NCBI GenBank assembly: GCA_023101885.1
Contig: JALPQD010000143.1
Location: 2,728,001-2,792,000, forward strand
Reading direction: 5' to 3'
DNA length: 64,000 nt
DNA from: Typhlomys cinereus
Taxonomy: Eukaryota > Chordata > Mammalia > Rodentia > Platacanthomyidae
Below are positions 22,110-33,599 of this stretch, one piece after another (positions within the stretch are counted from its first letter, which is position 1; every line of letters begins with the position of its first letter). The position numbers and the translations under genes are program-made. Under the pieces are notes generated by a model that was not told the DNA's origin, searched no databases, and was given only the letters and a program-made list of their open reading frames with translations.

Positions 22110-23270
22110 TTAATTTCCTCATATGATTATCTCCAGCTGCATCCATTTGTCCTATAAACTACATAATTTCATTCTTCTTTAAGGCTAAAAAAATCCACTG
22201 TGTATATGGATGGAATCGAAAGAAATAACACTGAATGAAGTATCCCAGACACAGAAAGAAAAACGTGGCATATTCTTCCTTTTGCATGGATGCTAACAGT
22301 AAATCTTCAGAATAATACACTTAAATCAAAACCTCAATAATAGCCATAATCTAGAAAGGAATATAAACTAGGGAATGTGGAAGTGGAGGTGAACCTTCAA
22401 AAGGGGGAGGCAATAGAACTCAGGGGAGACGGCAAGAGGATGCTTAAACAGGTACTCAGGCAACCAATCACTGTCTAAGTAAGACCACTTCATGATAGGA
22501 AATGCAAACCAGATACTGTAAACCAAACTAATATCTGAGGAAGGGAAGATCATAGGCCCTAGGTGAGAACAAACTCCTTAGTGGTAACTATATTTACTTG
22601 ATAGTAAGCTATTATCTAAACATTTATCTTGATACTCTTACATCAAAAAAACAACACTCAAATAAGAAGTATCCTGCAGTGTAGGAGATACAACACAGAG
22701 AATCCCAAGGGATCCAAGTGTGGCCCAGACAGGACATTTAAATCACCTGCCCCCCCCCCCATCACATGGCTCAGGGAACCTTGCAGAAGAGGGGGAGGTA
22801 AGAATGTAAGAGCCTGAGAATGGAGAGAACTACTCCCAGACAGAAGCTTTCTGTTCATTTCACGACTGTCACCCCTGTTAGTCCTCCACTCCACATTAGC
22901 TGACCTATTAAAATCTTGCTACAGAAGGCAGAGGTTCTTAAGAGACATAGTGGCATTTGGAGTGACTGTGTAGGACAGGTACAGGTAAGGAGGGGACAGA
23001 TTATTAATTCTACAGTTATCCCCCTGGTGGATCATTCATAACTCTGCAGTTACCCAGGCATATGTCAGTCAGTGCAAGCTTCCTGGATCTGACCCAATGG
23101 ATCCCACAAGCAGAGCAATAGAGGAGGTGGAGGGAGACTGTATGGAAAGGAGAACAAGTGGGATGGGACAGGAAGGGGAGGAGGGATGTAGGGAATAAAA
23201 CATAAATTCATTATAATTGTATATGAAGATTTCAAGGAATAAAAGAAAAAATTCATTATGTATATAAACC
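22110..23270 (+). mobile_element. Old L1 3' region, degraded
   Basis: The left part ('GGAATCGAAAGAAATAACAC', 'GAAGTATCCCAGACACAGAA', 'CTTTTGCATGGATGCTAAC') matches the L1 ORF2 end. The right part ('GAAGAGGGGGAGGTAAGAAT', 'GGCATATGTCAGTCAG', 'GCTTCCTGGATCTGACCC') is an older 3' UTR ending in an A-rich tail. A short C run interrupts at 22751-22761. Confidence 0.55.
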
Positions 23271-23505
23271 ACATTTTAGTTTGGCATTCACACAAAAGGA
23301 TGCTCCAGGGGATGGGAGGGGGGGAAGGTGGAGGCACTGGGAGAAGGGGAGGGAGGTGGGTGAAAGGAAGAGGAAAAGAGAGGGAGGGTGCAAGGGGGAC
23401 TGGGGTAGGGTAGAGGGAGGGAGAGGACTAGGGTACCTATTGAGCTTGTATGATTGGAGAATAATTAATTAATTAATTTAATTAATTAAAAATAAACCAC
23501 ATTTT
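23264..23505 (+). mobile_element. 5'-truncated L1 3'-UTR insertion with perfect 14-bp target-site duplication
   Basis: ATAAACCACATTTT flanks the insert exactly at 23264-23277 and 23492-23505. The 214-bp insert carries TTTGGCATTCACACAAAAGG, a long G-rich polypurine tract, GGTACCTATTGAGCTTGTAT and an (AATT)n/A-rich tail. The perfect duplication marks a fairly recent event. Confidence 0.9.
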
Positions 23506-23990
23506 CTTTTTTAACTCCTGTTTTGTTGGACACCTAGGTTGGTTCCACAACCTAGCTAATGTGAATAGTGCTACAACACGCTTAATGTGCACGCTTCCCT
23601 GTGGCATGTTGACTAGAAACCTTTGTGTAAAAACACACAGGAGTGGTGTATCTGGGTCATATGATAGATCTATTTCCAGTTTTGTGAATCACATAAACTA
23701 CTGTATGTATAAATAAAATGAGAGTAAAGTTAAATTGTCTAGGGAGAACAATGAGAGCAGATGGGAGGAGAAACAAAGGGAAAAGGAAGGGTAGGGAAGT
23801 ATAGAGGAAATATATGAGCATATACTGTATACCTTAATGATTTTTTTAAATTTTATTTTACCCCACTTGAAACCAAAGTAAATACAAAAATGAATTTTAA
23901 CAAAATTCCTGAGGTAGGTCTGTTTCCTAAGATACACACCACATGGCTGAGGTAAAAACAGGTGGAAATCATTCAAGGTGGGTTCTGCTC
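23505..23990 (-). mobile_element. L1 ORF2 3' fragment, antisense
   Basis: 'TTGGACACCTAGGTTGGTTC', 'GTGAATAGTGCTACAACACG', 'CAGGAGTGGTGTATCTGGGT' and 'CATATGATAGATCTATTTCC' are antisense L1 ORF2 end sequence. The part after 23700 resembles an A/G-rich L1 3' tail and is uncertain. Confidence 0.6.
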
Positions 23991-24829
23991 AGTGAAAGGG
24001 ATAGATATGCCCTTGAGAACCAGTCAAATGTGTAACACAAAGCAGTGAGAATTTTGAGAATCTTATTGAGTGTTTTAGTGGTTCTGTAAGTTAAAAAAAA
24101 AAAAGATTCTAGCACTGGGTCTGACACTGAACTAATTCGCTTTGAATTTCTCTTACAGCTTTAGGAACCTGTATTTGGAAGACCAAAGGATCGAGGGAAT
24201 GTGCAATGTGGCCTCAACTAAAAGATGAATCACGTTTTCTGAAACTCTAATCTCAAGAGCACTGGTTAAGGGAAACAAAGACAATCATCCTGGGAGGACG
24301 GCATGGCACCATGACATTTCACCAGTGCATCAAGAGGCACTACAGCCACCCTACACCAGGTATGGTCTCTAGTGAAGGAAGCCCTGGAGTTCAGGTACGC
24401 CGTGTTTTCTTTCACATCATGATTTCCTTGTGTTCTTTGCAATATGCAAAAGTCTCTTCCTATCATACTCTGTCTCATGGTAAGTATTCTACCACCACAG
24501 ATTTCCTTTCCTCCATGCCTAGTGAACACATGGGGTTCGCTGGGAGACCATGTAGGGGAATCCAGCAACAGAGAGGAAGCAATAATCACGCATGCATAGA
24601 CACAAAACAAAAAGAGGGCCTTTAATCCACCTCAGAAGTAGACCAATCCCTATCACAGAGCAATGGAAGAAGGTATGGAGGTGTAACAACATATGACAAT
24701 ACCTCAGTTATGACCAGGTTTAGGCATTAACTACAGTGCAACTCTATAAAGTAACAACGGTTACTTTAAGTAGCTTAGTCTTTATCATCTGAGCTCACCA
24801 ACAAAAACATTACCTAGGAGTTGAGGAGG

Positions 24830-25135
24830 TGGGTCAGCAGATGAAGATCTTGTGCAAGCAAGAGACCCAGAGCCTATATCCCTAGAAACCCATGAAAATG
24901 CTGGATGGGCATGGTAGCCATTCTGAAATTTGATCCTCAGAAGGTAGAAGAGTGGGGATTCCTGGAGCAGGATGGCTAGTAAGGTTAGTGTTAACCAAGA
25001 GCTGTGGTGGAAAAGTAATCAAGGATGATTGCCAATACAACCTCCATGTGCATATGCACACATATATACATGCATATATACATGCATATATATATGCATA
25101 CATGCACACACACACACACACATGAAAACAAAAAA
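24830..25135 (+). repeat. Composite B4/B3-type SINE with TA/CA tail
   Basis: Head GAGTTGAGGAGGTGGGTCAG, B1-like middle 'GCTGGATGGGCATGGTAGCC', then 'AATACAACCTCCATGTGCA' and an irregular ATGCATATAC/CA array. Same outline as the elements at 783 and 49120. Confidence 0.6.
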
Positions 25136-25141
25136 ATTTGC

Positions 25142-25265
25142 CTAAAGAAGCTAAGACTGCAGCTCAATGACAAAAGTACTTGCCTACCATGTACTTACCT
25201 AGCATGCACAAGGCCCTATGCTCAATATCTCACAAAAACGCAAACAGAAGCAACAAAACATTACC
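25142..25265 (+). repeat. ID-type SINE
   Basis: 'GACTGCAGCTCAATGACAAA', 'ACTTGCCTACCATG', 'TAGCATGCACAAGGCCCTAT' and 'GCTCAATATCTCACAAAAAC' follow the ID consensus, with an internal repetition of the 'TTGCC-TAGCATG' region and an A-rich tail. Confidence 0.65.
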
Positions 25266-25496
25266 TAGAAGAAATAGACCCCTAGGGAAACTGTGGTATT
25301 TCAGAATGAGATTGGGGAAAAGGACTGATCTTAAAGAACAACAAATGTAGGTGCTAGATATCTGGAAAGAAAGGAGGCACTAGGAAGGATGGTCTGACCA
25401 TGCCCGGGCAGCACTGGAAGATGGTATGAAAATTAGTGAGCAGCAACTATAAAGAAGATATCAGCAAAAGGCAGACACACAGGGAGACCCTCTTAC

Positions 25497-25574
25497 CTCT
25501 TCTTCTTTGCGGGGGCCTTAGCAGAGGTGGAAGTTATGGTGGTGGCATTTGAAATCGCCAAGCTTCCAGACTGC
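25497..25574 (-). CDS. Scel: SCEL coding exon 7: Ser/Thr-rich segment ending KKKR
   Basis: A 78-nt exon (26 codons, phase 2 to phase 2) for about residues 110-135. The acceptor is CATTAAACAG|G and the donor GAAGAG|GTAAGAGG. The translation contains QSGSLAISNATTITSTSAKA and ends APAKKKR. It aligns in order with the human sciellin segment that precedes SWFPPPPPG. The polypyrimidine tract is weak. The dense Ser/Thr run is low-complexity, and the terminal KKKR is conserved. Confidence 0.93.
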
Positions 25575-25856
25575 CTGTTTAATGAGCAGAACATCAGATT
25601 ATCACGTTCCTTCAGCTTTTTCAGCCTTCCCTGACTTTGAAACATCTTACAGTCCACTCATGTTCCAGCTGTCTCTCTAACACAAAACACTTCATTTGAG
25701 CATAGAAAAGATACCAAAAATATTCTTCCTCTTCTAAAGATTTGAATGAGGAACTTATTCATCAGATGATGTTAGTTGTCTGAAATTCAGTCAGTTGTGA
25801 TGGGCTATGGATTTGTATTCTCGCAATCTCAATTATACTGTGAGTTTTTTTGCATT

Positions 25857-26170
25857 AAAATATGTTTAAGTTTGGGGCTGGAGAGGTGGCTCAGGGCTTC
25901 TGCCTTGCAGGTGGAAGGTCCTGAGTTCGGTTCCTAGATGCCACGTATAGACACCGGGCGGAAGCGGGGGCGGCCTGCGTTTCTGGTCCTGGTAAGGCAG
26001 AGCCTGTGAATCACCCAGCAGAGTAAATAAGGAGGTAGAGGCAGTCCGTGGTGGTTCTCGAATTCACCCATGGTTCTACACACACACACATACACACACA
26101 CACACGCATGCGCACACATATACACAATTGAATAAAATAATAAAAAAATTTAAAAAATATGTTTAAGTTT
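25857..26170 (+). repeat. B2-like SINE with perfect 17-bp target-site duplication
   Basis: Body at 25874-26153. It starts GGGGCTGGAGAGGTGGCTCA (tRNA-like A box), has the B box GAGTTCGGTTCC, and ends in (CA)n and AATAAAATAATAAAAAA. AAAATATGTTTAAGTTT flanks it at 25857-25873 and 26154-26170 without mismatch. This is the best sense-strand copy in the window and lies in intron 6, antisense to SCEL. Confidence 0.93.
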
Positions 26171-26762
26171 TAAAAGATGCGCCATTTCAAATCTCCACTT
26201 TTTATTAACACATGCACAGTCTCAAAAAATGACCTGTTTCAAACATGAAGAATGTGTTCCAGTTTGATAATTGTACATACATAAACTTTTAAAGCTAATT
26301 AAATTTAAGAAGTCCACCTAATTTGTGATATTCATAAATACTAGGAGTATATACCAGAGAAGATGTATTTCATGCAATAGTTTGCTAGCATAGCCAGGAT
26401 CTCATTACTCAGTTTGCTCTGAAGGGAATTACATATTTGAGGAATTCCGGGAAGGACAGTAAGGTCAGAGCAACAAAGAATTGGACGCTAAAGGAACAGC
26501 AGGAAAATCAGTGTTTATATTTTTTAAATAGAAAGCAAAATGGCTGATATAAGCTTTAGGGTTTAGCTAAAGTAATTCTTGGTAAGCTTTTTCATTATAA
26601 GTCCAGTCAGTAATATTTAAACGTTAAATGTTGTGGACTGTTCTAGTATGTCCTCCAGTACTAACTGTTAAAGCCAAGGTGCTATGTTCCAATGACACTG
26701 CACAAACCTTGTTTCTTTTTAATACATACAAAGAAACACACATTCAGTAGAAATGTACGTAC

Positions 26763-26801
26763 GTCTTAATTGCTTCTGGAGATCTAAACGTGGACAGTGT
26801 T
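26763..26801 (-). CDS. Scel: SCEL coding exon 6 (13 codons)
   Basis: A very short 39-nt exon, phase 2 to phase 2, for about residues 97-109. The acceptor is strong (TTTCTCTTTTACCAG|A). The donor is AAGAC|GTACGT. The translation reads TLSTFRSPEAIKT after the shared Arg codon, matching in position and pattern the short sciellin block with FRSxExxK. The donor is followed by a second GT four bases on (GTACGTAC), which could cause a 4-nt slip and a frameshift. Small size and the weak donor make this less certain than its neighbours. Confidence 0.8.
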
Positions 26802-29800
26802 CTGGTAAAAGAGAAAGAACAAAGACACAGTTTGAACCTTGGCAAGCGATCAGTGCTTCCTCTGTCTTGTATATGAATTTCAAGTTATTATGAAAAAGTA
26901 GATGTTGTTTGAGAGAAAGAAAAAGAAAGTCTCACCATTTGGATACATTTAAGAAGCCCACTTCATGATTTGTTTAAATCTCCTATACTAGATTTCAAGA
27001 GAATTGTTTTCTTCAGATATTGTTAATATTTAAACCCAATGTTTGCGATGTATTGTGTTCAGGAATTTTTCTTAGCAATAAGATTGTAAAATTTTCTTTT
27101 GCATATGATTCACAATCTTCCACAGAAACATAAGCATAGTGAGAATGATGATTTCAATGAGCTGTTATACAATTGGGAAACATTTTATTTTATTCCTAAT
27201 AGGAAGTAAAGCCTTTATTCCAGAAATCTCACTTTAAAAATATATGAATTTTCAGGAAGATGTTAAGCAAGAATGAGTTTGAAGAGGTGTTAAGTAAAAA
27301 TAGGTAGCACTTTTAAAAGACCGTACTCGAGCTTTTCCCACAGTTAAAGATCACTGGTACCTATTGGTTAGTTGGTTATCCAAGGAATTGGCCTTATATG
27401 TCTTAGCAGCATCATTCCTGTCTGAGATCCTTTATAGAGAAACAACACAAAAGTATGGATAAACATTTAGATTATCAAACTCCTTTCAGATCTCTCACAT
27501 GTCAGAATAACTTCATGGTAATTATTCTTTTGCAAAATAACAATTTTCAGATGTTACATTTTAGAAAGTTTTATAGCTTAAAAAAAGGCCAATGATGAAG
27601 CTATTCTGACATAGTCTTGAGTTTTGAAAGTATGACTTTTGTTTCTCAGCTTCCTGACATATTGAGTATTTAACTCCTTCATTATTTTTCACATTTTATT
27701 ACTCAACAACATATCTAGTTAATGGCAATACTTCCTTTGCTGATAAAAGGTTCAATGAAATATTTTGTCAGTTTTTTTTAAATTTGTAGTATAGAAAAAA
27801 AATCTATGTATTTGCTAAATGTATTTTCTTTTCTTTCTGAGTATATAGGAAGACCACATCTACCGACTTTAGTTGCAATTAACTTGGAAGCATTTGCTTG
27901 AGCTCTAAAGAGTGGGTACATTATTTACTTTTTCCAAACCCATTGCAAAACCATCTGCATAATTTTCATGATCTTTCTTCTTTTTCCACGAGAGTTTTAA
28001 TTTCTATGACTTGAAAATGGCAGTGTTAAAACATGGAAACAACTTAGGTGCCTAAGTCACTGCCTGAACTCCAGAAAATAACTCAAGATGTATTTGTGTT
28101 TCTCTCAGGTGAGGAAACATGAATCAGAAATGCTATCATCCCATGCCAGCATTGGGAGCCTCCTGACAGTAGCTCCAACTTCCCTGTCTCATCATAAGTT
28201 CTTTCTCAGACCTGGGTTCTCTTCTGGAACATTCCACAGAACAGTAGACCATAAGGTATAACGAAGTCAGCCTCAACAAAATAAAGAGTCAACTAACCTC
28301 CCATTTACATAATAATATAATTTCTATAAACTTTGCAGTTTTATAAAGTTTTTATAAACTCTTACCATCTACTTTAGGATGAGAATTCAAAATGTTCCTG
28401 CGAACACGGACACTCTTTCTCAGAAAAATGTTATGTAGGAAAATATGACTTCATTGCCATAAGCTAAAGAGGTTTTTATTTTCCAGATACCTTTTATCTG
28501 TGTAATTAAAACACTGTCTGATAATTATAACACATTAAACTTCTGAACCAACCCCAAACACAGTTTCTGTTTATGACAGAACCGCTGATGACTCTAGAAT
28601 GCAAAAAAAAAATGAATAACTGACTGTCACACTGAACAACTTCATATTTTATGTAGGCTGCTCACTATACAGGCTGTAGAAGGCTGTTCATAGGCCATCC
28701 TAGAATTATGTACAGAAATCTCATTTCTATAGTAGTCATCATGCCAAAAATTGTGATCATTTTCCTGCCCTCGCTGAAACTTCTGGGCCTCTGGGTTGTT
28801 CCGATTTCAGAGCTTTGTAGTGAATTACAGTGAATACCAAAGGTGAGATGCCAGTTAACTAGAATTCTTGGATTTTAAAAATTCCTTAGAAATCCTACTC
28901 AAATTTTCTAAGTATCTCTTTGCTCCTGTTATGAGATTTTTTAAAAAAGTCTTAGGAAATTGCTATGCCAAAAATAACAAATTATGTAAAATATACAAAC
29001 GTTCCCAGCATAATTTCTGATGTCAAAATTAAACGAATAAAAATTCCATAACGTATAGTTTTGCTGGCAACACTACAAACAACAGTAAAATTAGCTACTT
29101 ATTTTTATTAATAGTTCACGAAATTTCTCTATTCATCAAATAACTCCTAAAATGTTGAGTAATTATTTTCATTTTATAGATAAAGAAAGGAGATCTCAAA
29201 GAAATCAGGTAGCTTTTTCCGGCCAGTAGAAGTAGGAAGGATTCTATCTCTCAAGTCTTCTCAAAGCAGTGCTGTGTCATTCATATGACTCTATTATATG
29301 AGTTCCTAAAACTCAAACACTAGGGTTGCCTGTCTTCCTTTGTTACTTTCATTAATCACCACATTTCCATGCCACTAGAGGGAGAAATCTGTCAACAGTG
29401 CTGGAGAGAGCACTAAACTATCATTCTAATACATGTTGACTTTTTATTGTTGAGGAAGGTTAAATTTTATTTCACTTAGAAATTAAGTTTTTGCCAAAGT
29501 GATATAAAACAGGCTGTTTTAATATGAGTTGGACTTCCTGGTTACAGGTAATAACAAAGTGAACAATATAATCAAAAGATGTTAAGAAAAAGTTTTCCTT
29601 CCACAGCAGAACGCTAGGAGGCTCCCTAATCTAGATATTTTTCAAGTTAGTCATTAAATTGTCTTCAGGATTTGTGCTTTTTTGTGTACATTCCATTCAT
29701 TATTTACTTAGGTTTCTTTGGCACAATTGGTAATATGTTTCTAACCAGAGTGCACATTTTAAATGAAAATGAAAGTTTAGTGACTAAACTTTTTTCTATT

Positions 29801-31419
29801 CATTAAAACTATTGTATTTATTAATGTAATGTATTTAATAATATAAACATTAAAATGTACAGACACACACCCCGGATATATTTCATCTTCAATTAACTGT
29901 GTGATGGGACAATCTATAAGTCCAGGATGAACAAAGAGAGCTATTTTCTCTACCTTTTCTCAATGCATTGCTTTGTTGATGAACTCTTTTGCATATACTT
30001 TCACTAATTTATTTTTTATGAGGTCAATAATTAAAGACAGTAGAGACTAGAGACCAACTCTTTGACATATTAGCAGTGATTGTCTTGTATATGAGAGTGG
30101 TTTGAAATCCTCTAAATAATTCAAAAATATGCATATTTGCTATAGTGATCAATATTACCATGGTTGTTATGCAGACTATAGTCAACAACCCCATACTATA
30201 ACTACTGAAACAACCCTAAACTCTAAATGTCAATATAACTGCCTAAAATCCAGTTGGTATTTTTATGAAAGAATATTTTTAACTACAGGGAATGCGTGTG
30301 GCTATCAACAACCTTGGGTGTTCACAGTACCCAATTCCTGTTGCTATCTTTACTTCTTTCTCATCTTTGTGATCTTCTTCATTAAACAGAAATGAAGAAA
30401 TGTGATGTAGAAAATTAATGCTAGGATCTATATAGAAGCCTCTCAATTTTTTTCTAGATGGATGAAGAGCCCAATTCCCTTTGTGCAAAAGGGAACTACC
30501 GTCAGACACAGTATAATGATCTCAGTCTATGAGCCAAATAGTGACTCCAGAGCCAGAAAAGTAATTCCACCTCCAACACAGAGAACTAATGCCATAATAA
30601 ATTTAAAGAGCGAATCAAAACTATTGAATTATTAATATGTACAATTTCTTCATAAGCAGTTTCATAGATACTCCTGTTTCTTCCCCATAAGAATGGAAGA
30701 ACTCACTATTAGAACTGTTACCCTTGATATGCAAAGAAATAGCCATGTTCTCACTTTAAATTGCATGCCTATCCTACTGAAATCGGAACTGTTAAGATTA
30801 CTGTTTCCTAAAATTTAAAGCTTAGTGAGTTCTGAAGATGATAGTTCAGTACTTAGTGCCCTCTTTTCCTTGACAGCACTAGCTGAAAACCTGCTTTGGT
30901 ATACCTTCTGCTATCTCACAGCTTTACAAGAAACACACCTTAATATATGTGATTACTAGTGTTAATTGTCAACTTGACCAATTTCAAATCACCTGTAAAA
31001 CAAGTCTCCAAGATATTTGTAAGTGAATATTTAGCCTGTGGGCATGACTGTGAGGTATTACATTGAACTGGGTTAAGTTAGGATAAAACATAAAAATAAG
31101 CAGCAGCATTCTCCAAGCCTAGGACCTGGACAGCATAAAAAAGAAGAAAACGAATTAACTACAAGCATTCAACATTATCTGTTTCCTGACTATGGCGTCA
31201 CTGCAAACTGATGCTTCATGTACCTGCCACTAGGAATTTTCTTGCCGTGATAATCTATACTCTTGAGCTGTAAGTCAGAATAAACTTTTCTCCCTGAAGT
31301 CGCTTTAGTGAGGACATTTTATCATAGCAACAGGAAAAGAGACAAGGCAAATGCTGATACATATTAGGCATAGAGCACATGTTGGTACTCTCCACTTACA
31401 CGGTTTATAAGCACCTCAC
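26802..31419 (-). other. Scel: SCEL intron 5
   Basis: About 4.6 kb, mostly AT-rich unique sequence with a MaLR-type LTR at 30956-31345. In human sciellin I recall a further block of roughly 20 residues between the segments encoded by exons 5 and 6. I looked for it here and found no convincing exon. 26802-30950 shows no repeat I can name apart from a possible CTCF-like CCACTAGAGGGAGA at 29373. Confidence 0.7.
30956..31345 (+). mobile_element. MaLR-type (ORR1/MLT-like) LTR
   Basis: It opens TGTTAATTGTCAACTTGACC, contains 'AGCCTGTGGGCATGACTG', and ends 'GAGCTGTAAGTCAGAATAAA', CTTTTCTCCCTGAAGTCG and 'TTTTATCATAGCAACAGGAA'. This is the standard outline of a MaLR LTR with AATAAA. It lies just upstream, in window coordinates, of SCEL exon 5. 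Confidence 0.7.
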
Positions 31420-31488
31420 CTGTCCAAAGTGTCATCAGATCTGTACCGGCTAATTGTAGCCTTTGGCTCATCTCTCTCATTTATTTTC
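31420..31488 (-). CDS. Scel: SCEL coding exon 5: KATISRYRSDDTLDR segment
   Basis: A 69-nt exon (23 codons, phase 2 to phase 2) for about residues 74-96. The acceptor is TCTTGCTACAG|G and the donor TTGGACAG|GTGAGG. The translation reads KINERDEPKATISRYRSDD followed by TLDR, a close match to human sciellin. It ends in the same S-x-D-x-LDR pattern as exon 4 (RHNSHDALDR against RYRSDDTLDR), which suggests the two exons arose by duplication. Confidence 0.95.
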
Positions 31489-32424
31489 CTGTAGCAAGAT
31501 AATCATCAGAAAATTAAATTGAGTAAAAAAGTTTATGGGACCTATTATACATTTGGTAATACATTAGTCAGTTTAGGTAAGAAAAGTACATGTTACCAAG
31601 GAATGATAAATTTGATATCTACAAACCTTCTCTAGTTTTGACTTGAATAGAATACATTATGGAAAACTCAACCCTTAATGCTAATAGAGGACTTCTTTTC
31701 CTCCAATCATATTTCACTGAAGTATAACATACTCAAGTTGAGGCTAAGTATATGTAAAATGGCTAACAACTAATATATACTTATATCAGTGTTGTTAGTT
31801 TCTATATAATAGGGACTCACTCTCTTGTTTTCATGTTTATTTTGCAGAGTTCTATGACATGACCTCCTGCAATGGGCTGATCTTAAGATGTTTTATTTAA
31901 TGTTCAGCACCGTGGACAGGGATGAAAGATGATGAGCTGCTGGCAGAAGGAATAGAAGAAAAGAAGAAAACGTGAACATCTAGATAGAAATCAGAAAAGG
32001 AAAGTGAGGGATGAAGGAAGTAGAAAACATTATCATGAAAGAAGCTGAGAATATCTCATGTAACTGATGAAAGAAAATCTGCTTCGTGTCTCCTATGGCA
32101 CATAGAAAACAAGTTTTTGGATAATTACACCAAGACTTATTGTGTCTGCATTCAAACCATCTTTTGAAACTAACACATCAAACACATCAAACAAGTATTA
32201 TTACTGATTATTATTGGAGTCCTGGTTTAATTTTAAACTTGGAGCAGTGTATTTGTCTTCATTGAACAAATATTTGAAGGTAGGAATGGCTGAAATGTAT
32301 GGGAAAGTCTAAAATGAAATAACTAAAACTGTTCCTCACAGGGATATGAGAACCCAACAGAGACTCTCATCCAAAGCAGAAAGTGTCCAGTATCAACAGA
32401 GATTTTTTTTTCAGTTACTTTGCA

Positions 32425-32803
32425 TGTTGCCAACAAATTTATGACAAAACAGCTTGTGGGGGAACATGGAAGTTTTATTTTGGCTTATAATTGTTCCTTG
32501 ATAGTTCTTAATTCAGCTTCCTAGGTCCACCCCATATGCTAGAAGGCTGCTGAAAGGTAAATGTCCCTTGCCAGGCAGCATGTCTGTCCAAGTATGCTGA
32601 AGATTGCCAAGTCTAAGTCAGATGGCTTCATCTCATTACCTTGGAAGAGAAAAGCTCCACCCACCATGGGCTGGGCCTTCCCCATCAATTAGACCATCTC
32701 TTCCAGGCTTGCTCAGAGGGTTAATTCAACTACTAATTCTTCACAACTGTGCCCAGGCTCAAACCATCCATTGTCGAGTTGATACTTGTATCTAACTATG
32801 ACG
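32425..32803 (-). mobile_element. ERVL/MaLR-type LTR, antisense (tandem-LTR family)
   Basis: It shares with 37962, 55631, 56057, 58110 and 62027 the blocks 'CCACCCACCATGGGCTGGGC', TCAATTAGACCATCTCTTCC, 'CTCAAACCATCCATTGTCGA' and 'GATACTTGTATCTAACTATG'. The left end is TGTTGCCAACAAATTTATGA, matching the LTR 3' terminus (GCAACA in sense). About 380 bp. Confidence 0.75.
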
Positions 32804-32814
32804 GAGATGCTCAA

Positions 32815-33160
32815 GGTATCATAGTTTGAATATGAGTTACAACCTCAAAGATGTATGTGTTTGAATTCTTGACTAATGTTTACGTTTGGGAAGTTTGAGC
32901 AGCAGACCCTTGCTCAAAGAAGGCACATCAAAGGGAGTAGGCCTTGGAGTTTGGTAGCCCACCCCTACTTGTTCTTGCATTTTGCCTCTTGATGATGGCA
33001 GCAGTGAACCGCTTCCTGCTTCTGCTTCTACCCACGCCTTATGCTTTTAGATTCTCACCATAATGGACATGTGTCCCCATTAGAACTATAAGCCAAATAA
33101 ATCGCTCTTTCTCCCTTGAGTTATATTGTTTCACAGCAATGAAAAAAAGGTAATTTCAGC
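32815..33160 (+). mobile_element. MaLR-type LTR remnant
   Basis: 'CCATTAGAACTATAAGCCAA' followed by ATAAATCGCTCTTTCTCCCT and TTGTTTCACAGCAATGA is the conserved 3' block with AATAAA. Upstream 'CTTCCTGCTTCTGCTTC' fits the LTR body. It abuts the antisense LTR at 32425-32803. Confidence 0.65.
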
Positions 33161-33449
33161 ACAAAAAGATTCAAGAGTATTATAAGTTGAGAGGATAATT
33201 TTCAAGAATAAGAATCAGAGATTCACTAATGAGGAGCAGTTTGGCCAGGAATTTAAGGATAAACAGACATGACCACTTACAAACGGGCAGAAGAAACAGT
33301 ATTACTGAAGGTAGGAAAGAAGAAGTAATGCAAAATTGTCTAAGAGCTCTCTTTCAAAGGAACCTTCGAGTGAAATTGTGCTGCTTCTCTGTTTTGGGTT
33401 ACTGCACAAATCCAAAGCTATGCTGGAAGGCTATCTGACCCTGCCATAA

Positions 33450-33545
33450 AATAGGCCTTTCGTGGGTAGGCTTGTAACTCAGTATTAGTCTACTGTGAAA
33501 GGCCCTGGCTCATTCTTCAGTGCCACCAAAATCAAACAAACAAAA
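33450..33545 (+). repeat. ID-type SINE
   Basis: 'GTGGGTAGGCTTGTAACTCA', 'AAGGCCCTGGCTCATTC' and an A-rich tail (AAACAAACAAAACG). A diverged ID element. Confidence 0.5.
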
Positions 33546-33599
33546 CGAAGACAAACAACTTTACAACAAAACCCGGCTCGTACACAGAATCACTTTAGA

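Larger units (their letters stand above)
21225..25496 (-). other. Scel: SCEL intron 7
   Basis: About 4.3 kb. It is dominated by a TG minisatellite with an attached SINE piece, an old L1 3' region (about 22110-23270), a younger nested L1 3' end (23278-23491), an antisense L1 piece (23505-23700), a composite SINE with tail (24830-25135) and an ID element (25142-25265). 21225-21840 and 24000-24820 hold nothing I recognise. Confidence 0.75.

Noticed and set aside
25874..25950. tRNA-like A and B boxes suggesting a tRNA gene
   Set aside because: They belong to the head of a SINE with a poly(A) tail and target-site duplication.
28366..28397. Exon-like 32-nt segment on the minus strand with AG and GTAAG borders
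   Set aside because: Its length would break the SCEL frame between exons 5 and 6, and its translation has no counterpart in sciellin.
29368..29390. Third CTCF-like motif (CCACTAGAGGGAGA)
   Set aside because: It has a mismatch at a key C of the core and no supporting context. Noted only as weak.
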